Assembly: GCA_037975125.1 (NCBI GenBank)
Contig: CM075860.1
Span: 43,621,970 to 43,685,969, forward strand
Direction: 5' to 3'
DNA: 64,000 nt
Source of the DNA: Latrodectus hesperus
Lineage: Eukaryota; Arthropoda; Arachnida; Araneae; Theridiidae
The notes under the pieces are model-generated. The model was not told where the DNA came from. It did not search any database and saw only the letters and a program-made list of their open reading frames with translations. Numbering within the stretch: position 1 is the first letter of the stretch; the number at the start of each line of letters is the position of its first letter. The translations under genes were made by a program, and so were the position numbers. Shown piece after piece: positions 46,869 to 57,495 of the stretch.

Positions 46869-47133
46869 GCTTAAGAAATATATTCATACTTTCTGTGTAA
46901 ACTGATATTTAATTTTTTATAATTTTGTATTACATATGAAATCGATTTTACTATTTTAAAAATTATGCGTAGTCATCTCAATATAGAATTATTCACATAA
47001 GCTATTAAATGACAGCATCGAATAGACCTTCATTTTGATTCACGTGATTGATTCCAATGCTTAGTACAGCGATGGTTTTTAAAAGTTTTGCGTGGATTTT
47101 TTTTATATTGTTATTTTTAAGAAATGTTTTCGT

Positions 47134-47214
47134 GGTAGCGTGGCCGAGCGGTCTAAGGCGCTGGTTTTAGGCACCAGTCTCACTGAGGCGTGGGTTCGAA
47201 TCCCACCGCTGCCA
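47134..47214 (+). tRNA. tRNA-Leu (anticodon UAG)
   Basis: A complete cloverleaf: acceptor GGTAGCG pairs with CGCTGCC (one G-U) plus discriminator A; D arm GTGGCCGAGCGGTCTAAGGC; anticodon stem CTGGT/ACCAG around TTTAGGC with TAG as anticodon; long class II variable arm; T arm GTGGGTTCGAATCCCAC. No intron. Unlike the SINEs here it has no body and is followed by a T7 run, so it is a genuine tRNA gene. Confidence 0.95.
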
Positions 47215-47227
47215 TTAATACAAATTA

Positions 47228-47234
47228 TTTTTTT
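47228..47234 (+). terminator. Pol III terminator of tRNA-Leu
   Basis: A run of seven T begins 14 bases after the tRNA. Confidence 0.8.
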
Positions 47235-47693
47235 ATCTCAAAGTATACATTAAAAAAAAAATTTTTTTTTGATTAGTATATGTGTAATAAGTGTTGGTGC
47301 TTCTTCCTTTAAATTAAAATTTATGCCCTTTCATGTTTAACATTTAAAAATCCAATGTCTATCATCGCGATTTTATATAATAAATTTAATAATTTAAATA
47401 AATTAAGTTGTGGATATTTACATTAACATACTATATAAATCGACTATATTAATAATTAAAATTTTATTATTTTTATAAAAATAACATTTTTTTAATGAAA
47501 AAAATGATTTGCTATCTTTAGAAACGTATAAATGTGGTTAATTACATTAATATAAGTTTCATATTTTGATTTCAAAAATTGCACCTAAAATTTTTACTTA
47601 AATATTTGTGCTAGTTGCTTTGTGTTTAAATATTATGACGCCAATCGCTTTTGTTTTGGTGTTCCACTAAACCTATGTGTTCATAACATTATA

Positions 47694-48306
47694 TACACTG
47701 CTGGACAATTGCTAAGGATTGAATAATACTATCATCCATAGCAACCACAAAATGAAAGGAAGCAAAATGTGGGAAATTAGAATAAGTGCGGGATATAGTA
47801 AGAAGAAGTATGCGTATGCAAATTTTTTTCCCACTTCTGTTCATCACGTGATAGCGTTCATAAGAGCTTTACAGGTTTTGACGAGTGTGGGCAGTTGTTG
47901 TTTCAAGTCAAAGTTTTACAGGAAAGATTTAATAGACGAACTTGAAATTTTTGACGTATCTTTCCGGCATCACTTAGATGATTTTATGCGTGGCCGAATT
48001 ATTGTAAAGATCGAAGATGGGCGAAAAATAACAGATGTTGCCAGGGAGTTCGACATCGCTCACAGCGTTGTTTCGCGGCTGTGGAAGTCATATAAAACTA
48101 CTGGAATGTGTAGTAGGCGGCACGGGGGAGGTCGTGTTAGAAGTACGACGCCTGCAGACGACAGATGTATCGTCCTATCGGCAAAAAGGAACTTTCGCAC
48201 CACAGCTCAGCAGGTGGCAAATCAGTTTCTTGCTGCCTCAGGAAAGCAGATCACCCGAAAAACTGTTGCCAGATGTTTGAGGGGAGGAGGACTATTACCC
48301 AGCTGA
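47694..48306 (+). mobile_element. Tc1-like transposon, 5' part only
   Basis: It begins with an end typical of Tc1 elements (ACACTGCTGGACAATTGC). The frame to 48306 carries the paired-type helix-turn-helix N-terminus of a Tc1-like transposase: DDFMRGRIIVKIEDGRKI, then VAREFDIAHSVVSRLWKSYK, HGGGRVRSTTPADDRCIV and RNFRTTAQQVANQF. It stops before the catalytic domain, and the right end is missing. The codons before about 47970 (from ATG 47719) are probably not original coding sequence. Confidence 0.8.
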
Positions 48307-48399
48307 TTCCATTTAATGGGTCAACTATAGACAAGATGCATGGCAGTAGGCTGGTGCAACATTGCGTAAGGATAGCCTAATGTTCGAAAGCACCCTGTG

Positions 48400-48590
48400 A
48401 TTAATTTTAATATCTACCACAGAAATTACCAGAGAGTGGGCTGTATTCACGTCTCAAGTATCCACCACGATGGACATGCATGCGGAAAGCAAAAGTGCAA
48501 CATCCTTCTCCCGTGGTCTAACAGTGGGGGGAATCGAACCCGGCACCTTATTCTCCAAAGAGCGCTGTTTTACCTCTAGGCCCTGATGAT
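48400..48590 (-). mobile_element. tRNA-derived SINE, family F
   Basis: The minus strand has GGGCCTAGAGGTAAAACAGC as box A and GCCGGGTTCGATTCCCCC as box B. The body shares GTGAATAxxGCCCAC with 35580-35795. Confidence 0.75.
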
Positions 48591-49212
48591 CCCTTCTTTT
48601 TGTCTTGTAAATTTTATATGTATGCCGGCTCGCTTTCTTGGTCTGACAATTTTAACGTCCCTGCTCAACTATTGGCAATGTTCAACAAGAGTTTTCTAGT
48701 TGCAGATTTTTAATTCGCAATCTTCAGAAAACAATAATTTTAACTCATTACTTTTTGTAGTTTTTATTAAAAACAAGAATAAGACAATAATTAAAGTGAA
48801 TACAAATATGTTCAACTGCTTATTTAAATCCTGTAATTCAGAAAGGGGTAATACTTTTTTCTGTACTCGTGAACATTTAAAATGGACTTTTTTGTTTTAA
48901 TCTATCTTTTCACTGAAATCAAACTACTGTGCTTTTTAATAACAATTTTTAAAAATTATCTACCCTCTTTTTCTAAGGAGGGAAAAAGCAGATTAGAAAA
49001 AGAAAAATAGAGATAAATTACAAGAAAAGTTATTTTAATTGTGTAATCAATCTCTCCAATGCATAATGCATTTTTGTAAACAGACAAATTTTCTGTTATA
49101 TAATTAAAAACAAATTGAAAATCTGGATCATTTGAAAAGATCCTTGTAATAGAGAACTGATAACATGTCACATGTGAGCTCATTGTAACATTTTCAACAT
49201 ATCAAAATTAAG
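48591..49212. other. No feature recognised
   Basis: AT-rich DNA without coding character or clear repeats. Confidence 0.6.
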
Positions 49213-49300
49213 AATTCTGTGGTCTGGTGTTCAGTTCCATAATTTTGGGCTCGACTTCCACTTTGGCCGTCAATTTTTTATTGGTTTTGAATCAACCTTA
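49213..49300 (+). mobile_element. Degenerate SINE fragment
   Basis: CTGGTGTTCAGTTCC and GGGCTCGACTTCCACTTTGG resemble the tRNA half of a family A SINE, followed by a few family A body words. Confidence 0.45.
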
Positions 49301-49344
49301 AATCTCTATTTAACTGGATTTTGAGAGCATGAACTAACCTAAAT

Positions 49345-49965
49345 AAAAAATTGATCAACCATAGGGAAATAAATTGGTCATTCGTCGGGAGGTAAATTGA
49401 TCAACCGTAAAGAAATAAAACTGATCATCCATAAGGAGATAAACTGATCAACAGTACAGAAATAAATTAATCAACTGTAGGGAGATAAATTGATCACAAC
49501 AATAGGAAAATAAATTGATCACAACAACAGGGAGGTAAAACTGATCATCCATAAGGAGATAAATTGATCAACAGTAGGGAAATAAATTAATCAACTGTAG
49601 GGAGATAAATTAGTGTGGGTGATCAACCGTAGAGAAATAAAACTGATCATCCATAAGGAGATTATCTGATCAACAGTATAGAAATAAATTAATCAACTGT
49701 AGGGAGATAAACTGTGTGTGTGTGATCATTCGTACGAAAATAAATTGATCACAACAAAAGAAAGATAAATTCATCAACCGTAGAGATCAACCGTGATCAT
49801 CCATAAGGAGATAAACTGATCAACCATAAGGAGATACATTAATTAACTATAGGGAGACAATCTGATCAACTATAAATAAAATCAAATATTGGGAAATTTA
49901 TTGATCAACCATAAGAAGATAAATTGATCAACCATAGAAATAAAATTAATCAACTGTAATGAATT
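49345..49965 (+). repeat. GATCAA minisatellite, unit about 22 bp
   Basis: About 25 imperfect units of the form AAATTGATCAACCGTAAGGA follow each other. A larger unit of three (CATCCATAAGGAGAT, then CAACAGTAxxGAAATAAATT, then CAACTGTAGGGAGATAAA) recurs near 49427, 49538 and 49638, so the array has a higher-order period of roughly 100 bp. Confidence 0.9.
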
Positions 49966-50329
49966 AAGCGAATCCGGGATTTTACAATCGTGCATGTTGC
50001 GTGAAATCACATAAAATGTGAAAACATAAACGACTGAAGAATTTTAGAGATTTTAAAAGCTCTTTACTTTTTAAAAAAATTAAAGGTATGCAGCAAACGT
50101 TACATAAAAATTTTCATAAAAGAGTGAATTTTACGAATTCTAGTTTTTTCTGTCTAAAATAAAAGAGATGTTGCGTAAAATGAGCTGAAACACTGTTGAT
50201 GAATTGATCTCCCTATAGTATCAATAGTTGTAAATTAAAATGTTATTGCCATACCCTTATTGTTATAATAGGGGTGCATCGCAGATCTACTTCCTCTAGG
50301 TGCATTAGAGGCTATATGATCTGCAACTC

Positions 50330-50730
50330 TGGTCATTTAATGTCTCCGAGCGAGTCTTTGCGTATTTTGCAGTGGAATGTGGGTGGTCTATCCCAACCCA
50401 AGAGAGCTTGGTGGGTTGGGTGGTTGGGTTTTCTGGCGCAAGGTCCAAAAAAGGACAAGCTGGGCCAACAACCCAAGAGGGCGGAGCTTCTAGAATCATT
50501 GTCTCAAACCAATTCTCAGAGACACATTCTAACAAGACCTGGTGGAATAATCTTCAATTTATCCCTAAGTGGCCTAGACGCAGGGCTGTTGCCGAGTTTC
50601 GTTTGGCCACCGGGCATGACTGCCTTCTTAAACACCCACGTAGAAACAACATAGTCCAAGAACCTTTCTGCAGGCTCTTCGGTCTTCGGGAGGAGATACA
50701 CAACCTTTCGTCGCTGTCCAGCACTATCTG
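50330..50730 (+). mobile_element. LINE deletion derivative (endonuclease start joined to C-terminal end)
   Basis: SLRILQWNVGGLSQPKRA at about 50360-50404 is the start of an apurinic-type LINE endonuclease. After a 65-bp insertion the frame resumes with AELLESLSQT. From about 50565, in another frame, RRRAVAEFRLATGHDCLLKH and IVQEPFCRLFGLREE follow, which is the C-terminal end seen after RNase H. RT and RNase H are absent. Confidence 0.8.
50405..50469 (+). mobile_element. Mini hairpin insertion (about 64 bp) inside a LINE remnant
   Basis: The LINE frame is interrupted by a GGTT-rich head and the core TGGCGCAAGGTCC, AAAA, GGACAAGCTGGGCCAA. CAACCCAAGAG stands on both sides (50394-50404, 50469-50479), and the coding frame of the host LINE reads through when the insertion and one repeat are ignored. 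It is homologous to 40019-40076. Confidence 0.75.
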
Positions 50731-50949
50731 AACCTTCCTGGTGTGATCGCTACTGGCGTACTCGAGACATCCTCAGCGCTTTATAGACTTTTCTGTTTTC
50801 ACTTGTCTACTTATTCTTTCTGTATTTGTGGTGCAGAGGTCTTTGTAATCGCGGCCATTGGAAGTAAAAAATAATAACAGTTTAATTTAAAGCTACAGTG
50901 TTACTTGCTCATATTTATTCAGTATTTTAAAATAGTGTTTTATACCGTA

Positions 50950-51120
50950 TGCAGCCGAGATAGCCGGTGAATGGTTAGAGCTCTAGCATTAGGATGAACT
51001 GTTTATGGGTTACATTTGGTCAAGGGAGTAGTACTTCGTAACACTGTACTCTAAACCGTAAGTCATGATCTAATTAGACGTTGCGGGCAAAAAAAAAATG
51101 AGCATAGACAGACAATCAAA
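50950..51120 (+). mobile_element. tRNA-derived SINE, family A, diverged
   Basis: GCCGAGATAGCCGGTGAATG, TTTATGGGTTACATTTGG, TCTAAACCGTAAGTCATGA and AAAAATGAGCATAGACAGAC align with family A, but box B is damaged. Confidence 0.7.
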
Positions 51121-51505
51121 CTAAATATCTTTCTGGAAATAGCAAAAATATTCATAGTTTAAAAATAGAATGAACTAAATTTTTATAATTTTATAAATTT
51201 CCCAATTTTGAAAAGTTATAAAATCAATTTAGTTGGATCTATAGAATATTTATATAGTTATCTAACAACCAAAATTATCTTCTTAATCATATTTCTTAAC
51301 ATAAAATAGCTACCTCACTAAATTTCAAAATCTAACAATAAATTGAAAAAAAATGCAAAATTTGGCGAATTATTTCTTTAATCACTTCATCGCGAAGTGA
51401 GTTATAAAAGGACGTTGTAGTGTTAGAGTGGAATGAGTAATAAATACTTTAAAGAAGACTTTTGTACCGTTGTTGTTGCACTCCCGTGTACCTAACACTG
51501 AATTG

Positions 51506-52110
51506 GACTTTAGTAGTCACTGGAAGTAACTGGGTGGGAGTCTTTCAGAAGCAGGTATCAAGTAGAAGACCCCTAATATTTCAATTAAGGCCTTCAATTA
51601 GGTCGGGATTTGAACTCATTACCTTCCGATAATGAGAATGACACCCTAACTAACTAGACTTTAGTAGTCACTGGAAGTAACTGGGTGGGAGTCTTTCAGA
51701 AGCAAGTATCAAGTAGAAGACCCCTAATATTTCAATTAAGGCCTTCAATTAGGTCGGGATTTGAACTCATTACCTTCCGATAATGAGAATGACACCCTAA
51801 CTAACTAGACTTTAGTAGTCACTGGAAGTAACTGGGTGGGAGTCTTTCAGAAGCAAGTATCAAGTAGAAGACCCCTAATATTTCAATTAAGGCCTTCAAT
51901 TAGGTCGGGATTTGAACTCATTACCTTCCGATAATGAGAATGACACCCTAACTAACTAGACTTTAGTAGTCACTGGAAGTAACTGGGTGGGAGTCTTTCA
52001 GAAGCAAGTATCAAGTAGAAGACCCCTAATATTTCAATTAAGGCCTTCAATTAAGTCGGGATTTGAACTCATTACCTTCCGATAATGAGAATGACACCCT
52101 AACTAACTAG
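51506..52110 (-). repeat. 151-bp tandem array, four copies, derived from a SINE D
   Basis: Unit boundaries at 51506, 51657, 51808 and 51959 give an exact 151-bp period, and the copies are almost identical. Each contains GGGATTTGAACTCATTACC and TCCGATAATGAGAATGAC, which are the tRNA half of SINE D in minus orientation. The array ends in CTAACTAGGCTACCAGTGCC, the SINE 5' end. Confidence 0.92.
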
Positions 52111-52427
52111 GCTACCAGTGCCCTTGGAAAAAGGGGGACCATTCATTTTTTTACTCTGCTATTCGAGGCTTACATACACCAGTCAGTTATCAGTACCCAA
52201 CTAACTTAGGTAATTAGTCGTGGCTGTGTGTTAAAAAAACCAATTGATTGAAGTATTGAAAACGTTCAATTTTTTTACCTAATCAGAAACATCTGTGTTG
52301 TGAAAGTCTGCGCGTTAATTATTCGTAAGGAGTTCAATGGTGGGGAGAAAGGCACCAGCTCAGGTATTGCTCGCGTCATTTAATAAAGACTTAAAAAAGC
52401 TTTTGATTATGGCCTCGCAGTAAATTA

Positions 52428-53828
52428 ATGTTGTATTTAGACCAGAAACTCACCTGGAATGAGCACATTGATGGTAGGATCAACCGAGCAAAGAAAAGCA
52501 TTGTGATTTGCAGGCGAATGCTTGGTAAGAACTGGGGTTTACATCCAAAACTGATGTTATGGATGTACACAGCTTTTGTCAGGCCCATTTTCACATATGC
52601 CTGTGTGATCTGGTGGCATAAGGTGGAACAGAAGACTGTGATTGACAGATTGAGGAGTCTACAAAGACTAGCCTGTCTCTGCATCACAGGAGCAATCTCC
52701 ACCACGCCAACCAGAGCATTGGAGGTTGTGTTGGATCTGACTCCCTTGGACATCTTCATATGCAGCGTTGCAAGATTGAATGCATATAGAATGAAGCTGC
52801 AAAACCACTGGTATGACCAGCCTGTTGCCAAAGGGCACAAGGGCATCACCAGGAAATTTCAAGACCCTACTTTTCTGATGCCATCTGACATCATGGAAAA
52901 AACATACATGTTTGACAAGACATTTGATGTAGTTTTTCCAACTAGAGAGGAATGGGATAACAACATGTTTGGAACTAAAACAGGAGATCTAATCTGGTAC
53001 ACAGATGGATCACTGAAGAACAGCCTCTCAGGTCTGGGAGTTTGTGGCGTGTCACCAAGAATCAGCTTGTCTGTAAGCCTTGGGCGATACGCTTCGGTCT
53101 TCCAAGCAGAAGTTTTGGCCATTATCCACTGTTTGCAACTGAATATGAAGAAGGGCTACTATGATAAGCGGATTCTCATTTTCAGTGACAGTCAAGCCGC
53201 TTTAAAAGCGCTTAATTCCTTCGAAATCAAATCTAAAATGATTCTGGAGTGTAGAAACCTTCTTACAGAACTGGCAACTAGAAACAGGGTGATCCTTGTA
53301 TGGGTGCCAGGGCATAAAGGTATCGAAGGCAATGAAAAGGCTGATGAGCTTGCTAAACAAGGATCGTCTTTTGTTCCCATTGGTCCAGAACCTTTTTGTG
53401 GGATCAATTTGAAGACCGCAAAAACCAATGTTCGCAGATGGGAAAAACGGAAGATGTATGAAGCTTGGCTCAAATCTCCTGGTCAAATCCACGCTAAAGG
53501 TATGATCTGTAGGTCATCAGCGAGGATTTCCTATGAAATTCTTAGATGCTCTAGGCAGAAGATACGTTTAATCGTAGGCTTCATAACTGGGCACTACTAT
53601 TTCAGAAAACATCTCCATAAAATGGGACTGTTTCAGCAAGATCCTATCTGCAGGAAATGTCATATGCAAGAGGAAACGGCCAAGCATATCATTTATGAAT
53701 GCGAGGCTCTTGCCCTCCCTAGATTAACCTCTTTAGGCATCATCCATACTAGAGAGTTACACCTAGATTCCATTAAAGGGTTATCAGACTTTATTAATAA
53801 AGTGGGTGATCCGAGCAAATGGAACTAA
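52428..53828 (+). CDS. LINE ORF2 C-terminal part (RT thumb, RNase H, zinc knuckle)
   Basis: The 466-codon frame starts with ATGTTG contributed by the target DNA. Then LDQKLTWNEHIDGRINRAKK and FVRPIFTYACVIWW are the end of a LINE reverse transcriptase. RNase H follows with its acidic residues in WYTDGS, FQAEVLAI, FSDSQAALKAL and GHKGIEGNEKADELAK. The end shows GHYYFRKHLHKMG and CRKCHMQEETAKHIIYEC, a zinc-knuckle-like motif. I assign it to the I-type group because of RNase H; the exact clade is uncertain. No stop interrupts it. Confidence 0.9.
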   Translation: MLYLDQKLTWNEHIDGRINRAKKSIVICRRMLGKNWGLHPKLMLWMYTAFVRPIFTYACVIWWHKVEQKTVIDRLRSLQRLACLCITGAISTTPTRALEVVLDLTPLDIFICSVARLNAYRMKLQNHWYDQPVAKGHKGITRKFQDPTFLMPSDIMEKTYMFDKTFDVVFPTREEWDNNMFGTKTGDLIWYTDGSLKNSLSGLGVCGVSPRISLSVSLGRYASVFQAEVLAIIHCLQLNMKKGYYDKRILIFSDSQAALKALNSFEIKSKMILECRNLLTELATRNRVILVWVPGHKGIEGNEKADELAKQGSSFVPIGPEPFCGINLKTAKTNVRRWEKRKMYEAWLKSPGQIHAKGMICRSSARISYEILRCSRQKIRLIVGFITGHYYFRKHLHKMGLFQQDPICRKCHMQEETAKHIIYECEALALPRLTSLGIIHTRELHLDSIKGLSDFINKVGDPSKWN

Positions 53829-53926
53829 GAAACATTGGGTTTGGAGTTAACAGTACAAAATGCTGATAAAAGCAGAGGTGCTCAATGACATACAAACCCA
53901 ACTCGAAGAAGAAGAAGAAGAAGAAG
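52435..53926 (+). mobile_element. 5'-truncated LINE with RNase H (I group), young
   Basis: A 13-bp target-site duplication AAATTAATGTTGT flanks it (52422-52434, 53927-53939), and it ends in (GAA)n. The truncation cut the reverse transcriptase, so only its thumb end and the RNase H remain. There is no promoter and no RT active site, so it is a dead copy, yet the frame is open to the TAA at 53828, which suggests recent insertion. Confidence 0.93.
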
Positions 53927-54022
53927 AAATTAATGTTGTTAAATTTATATTACACTAAAAACATCGCGATTTTATTTTTACTTTTTTATTTTTTTTTTTT
54001 TTTTTACTTAAAAACTTGTCTT

Positions 54023-54207
54023 GAGAGCGTAGGAGTGTGGGTTCCATTCCCACCGTGGCCCTGGGTGTTTTCTTCGTTATTCTTCTATGGTTGTACATCT
54101 GTCATTGTGCTATTTGTCTATTATCGACGAAGACTTACAAGTGGATCTCAAGAATCAAGCATACAAGTCTGAAAATATAGGTATGTAATAAAATAAAATA
54201 AATAAAA
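54023..54207 (+). mobile_element. Short tRNA-derived SINE, family E
   Basis: Nearly identical to 36585-36771 and again starting within the tRNA half, with (AAAT)n tail. The 15-bp target-site duplication TTAAAAACTTGTCTT is at 54008-54022 and 54208-54222. Confidence 0.93.
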
Positions 54208-54222
54208 TTAAAAACTTGTCTT

Positions 54223-54966
54223 TCTGTGTTGTCACAAGGATTTATCACGTACAAACAGAAATTTTTAAAATCATCGTTATGATATATAAGTTATATTAAT
54301 GAATTTTCAATTAAAATACTAAATATGTATTACAAAGACATAATAGTTAAAAAAATCTTTGTATGTAAGAATTGTAATTAAAAAATTTTAGTGAATAATT
54401 CACGTAAATGAATTATCTTCATAATAAAATCTAAAAATGGGACAAGCAACAAAAATTTGCTAAATCAGCTTTGAATTTCTTATGTTAAAAAACATCTTTA
54501 TCACTTGCTTGAAAATGAGTTTTCAAACTGTCGAAAAGTGATAATTTTATTTTAAGAGAATGTATGGGACAAGATGAGTTGGTACATTCACCACATTATT
54601 TATGAAAGAATATTTCACGTAAATGAAGAAAAATTTAAACAGAATTACTTACTTTCACTTTTCATACACGGTAACTGCAACATAAGAAAAACAAATATTA
54701 TAATTTGTGAGAATTTTTTTAAATATGCATATGTATTTTATTATGAAAATTTCAATAATATCAAAATTAAATATTTTTCTTCATAAAATACCTGTAAATT
54801 TCTATGTATTTATATACTTCATACATAAAAATATAATGTACATTAATTAATGATAAACTAGTACAGAAATAACCAGTCATGGTATGTGCCAAAATCACTA
54901 TGATTTTGCATGATATCATGCAAAATCAACATGATATCTATCACAAAATTTCAATTCTCTTAACTA
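54223..54966. other. No feature recognised
   Basis: AT-rich DNA. A short repeat of ATCATGCAAAATCA type near 54905 is the only structure seen. Confidence 0.6.
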
Positions 54967-55685
54967 CAGTAATCCCCCTATAAACACGGACCCTCGAATA
55001 ACGCGTGTTTCCCCCCATAAAACGCGTTCATTCCCCACGTGCCAAGCTGGCAGCCGAATGGTTAGCGCTCTTGCCTGCGGTTCAACAGTTCGTGGGTTCG
55101 AATCCTACCTTGGGTATGGATGTTTGTAGTGGTTCGGAATCCACTTTAAACCGTAGGTCCCGGTCTAATTGCAAAAAATGACCGACCAACCAACCCCACG
55201 TTAGATTTTTGTATAGCGAATTTATAATGATTAGTTAAGTTCAAAATATATTTCGCGTGATTTTGCACATTGTGTCAATAGTGCTCTTATAAAATTAAAT
55301 TAAATTAAATTATATTATTGACCTTTGAACATTCTGCTAAAAAGAGATGTCGTCGGAACGTTATTTCAGATAGCCCCTACAGAGAATCAACATGTCATAA
55401 AACTGATACTGGGATGATTTGATTTATTTGAAATGAACTGTTTTTTAGTAACATTTGTATAAAAAAGTTATTTAAAATGTTCTTAGTTCGATTTTAATAA
55501 AACGCTTACTTTTCATTCATTGCATAGTTTTCCTTTACTATTCGATTTAGATCCTATCTAACGAGAAAAGTTAAACGTGAATCATTTGCCCATAACGCGA
55601 TATACAAGGTCAAACGAGTGCGTTTTACGAGAATGCGTTTTCCTATAACGTGGAACTAATATACATCATTATAGGGGGATTACTG
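54967..55685. mobile_element. Tigger-like non-autonomous DNA element (MITE) with nested SINE
   Basis: The ends CAGTAATCCCCCTATAA and its complement (right end 55685) are perfect over 17 bp, with TA on both sides (54965-54966, 55686-55687). The end sequence resembles Tigger termini. It has no coding capacity. The SINE A at 55041-55193 with its 8-bp duplication accounts for 161 bp, so the original element was about 560 bp. Confidence 0.88.
55041..55193 (+). mobile_element. tRNA-derived SINE, family A, nested in Tigger MITE
   Basis: GCCAAGCTGGCAGCCGAATG, CGTGGGTTCGAATCCTACC, and the end GACCAACCAA. The target-site duplication CCCCACGT is at 55033-55040 and 55194-55201. Confidence 0.93.
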
Positions 55686-55687
55686 TA

Positions 55688-57150
55688 TACAAATAGAATA
55701 CAATAACAAACATGCAAATAAAAATAAGTATTTTTACAAATTTTATCAAAGGTATCGGCATATATGCATGTTTTTTTTTCTGTAATGGTATAATGATAAA
55801 TGTCTGAGCTTTTATGCAATATGTAGATATTTGTCCTATGTATAGGATAAAATTTTGGGCATTCATAATGATGCATTGCAGAATAGCTGACATTATAAAT
55901 TATGCAATGTTTGGCTTTCATATAATATAAAATTTGAACATGTTTCCATATATTTTATGTGTGTGATAAAATTTTCGGGATTTGACCAGGTGCACCGCAG
56001 AAAAGTCACTCTTTTGTAATGGATTGTGAAGGAACTTGTTTTTCTTTATCTATTCTGTATGTATATTTAAAATTTTTAAACATTGCATACATGCATAAGC
56101 ATGTGCATAAACTATACAGCTACAAATGGATAAATATTAATTAAAAAGCTGAAAAAATTGCATTTATATAAAATATATATTTGATTGCTTAATAAGATTC
56201 AAGATTATTTTATCTGAATTGGAAAAAAAAATATTGTAGATAAATAATAATTTATATAAATTATCAATCATCTTATTTTTGAATATGTTATCTTAATATA
56301 AAATATTAAATATTTATTTTAAATATTTTTTAAATTTATTATATACATTATAGAAGAATTTTAATGAGAGGATATTTATAAAGTGAATGCAAAATAGAAA
56401 AATATTTTCAATTTCGGAAAAAATGATAATTCTGCCTGAATTATTTATACTTTTAAAAAAACTAAATTAATTACATGCATTTATTGGAAAAATGTTATAC
56501 ATACCCTTAATAAAATTATAAATAATGAAATTGTGAATATAAAGTTATACATAATCCTCTCCGCATGAAATATTTTTGAATCGTGAATCATATACTTAAC
56601 TAAACAGTAATTCAGCTACATTGAACTAAACTGTGTTTTGTGAATCGTGCACGAACTAATATGTGCGCTTCCTTCTGATTCGGTTCCCATCCCTCGCGTG
56701 CTCTCGGGGTTTACCGTTGCCATAGAAACCGTAAGTGATTTTGAATATTTCATTGCAACTTGTTTGTTTAGTCATTAACAGAAGTAAATTTGGGATGTAT
56801 TGTCGGAAGATATCTCTATTTAAACAAAACTAAGAAGTGCAAACACCAAAACAGTGTTTTCCCATTACAACTTCTGTTTAATCGATGAAAATGAGAGCAA
56901 TCGATATTGGAATAGTGTTAATATTGTACAAGATGCACTCTAAAAACTTTACTTAAAATTACATTGATTTAATCTAAAATGTAAACTGACAATGATTTGA
57001 AAACTGTTATGTAATGAAATTTGTCTATAACAAACTTCATTATAACACACTGTAGTAGATGCTCGTTTTAGTGAACTCGTAGGGACCCGTAATAGTTCTT
57101 AAAATCGAAATTACGTAAAAACGAAAAATAAGTATTAGATCTTAGTGTGT
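55688..57150. other. Mostly unassigned; GC-richer patch near 56650-56735
   Basis: AT-rich except for about 90 bp around 56650-56735 that contains GTTGCCATAGAAAC (56716-56729), which fits the RFX X-box pattern. No reading frame or exon could be tied to it. Confidence 0.4.
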
Positions 57151-57151
57151 G

Positions 57152-57495
<344 letters not shown>

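Noticed and set aside
49345..49965. Regularly spaced repeats that might look like a CRISPR array.
   Set aside because: Units are contiguous and imperfect without unique spacers, and the genome is eukaryotic. It is a minisatellite.
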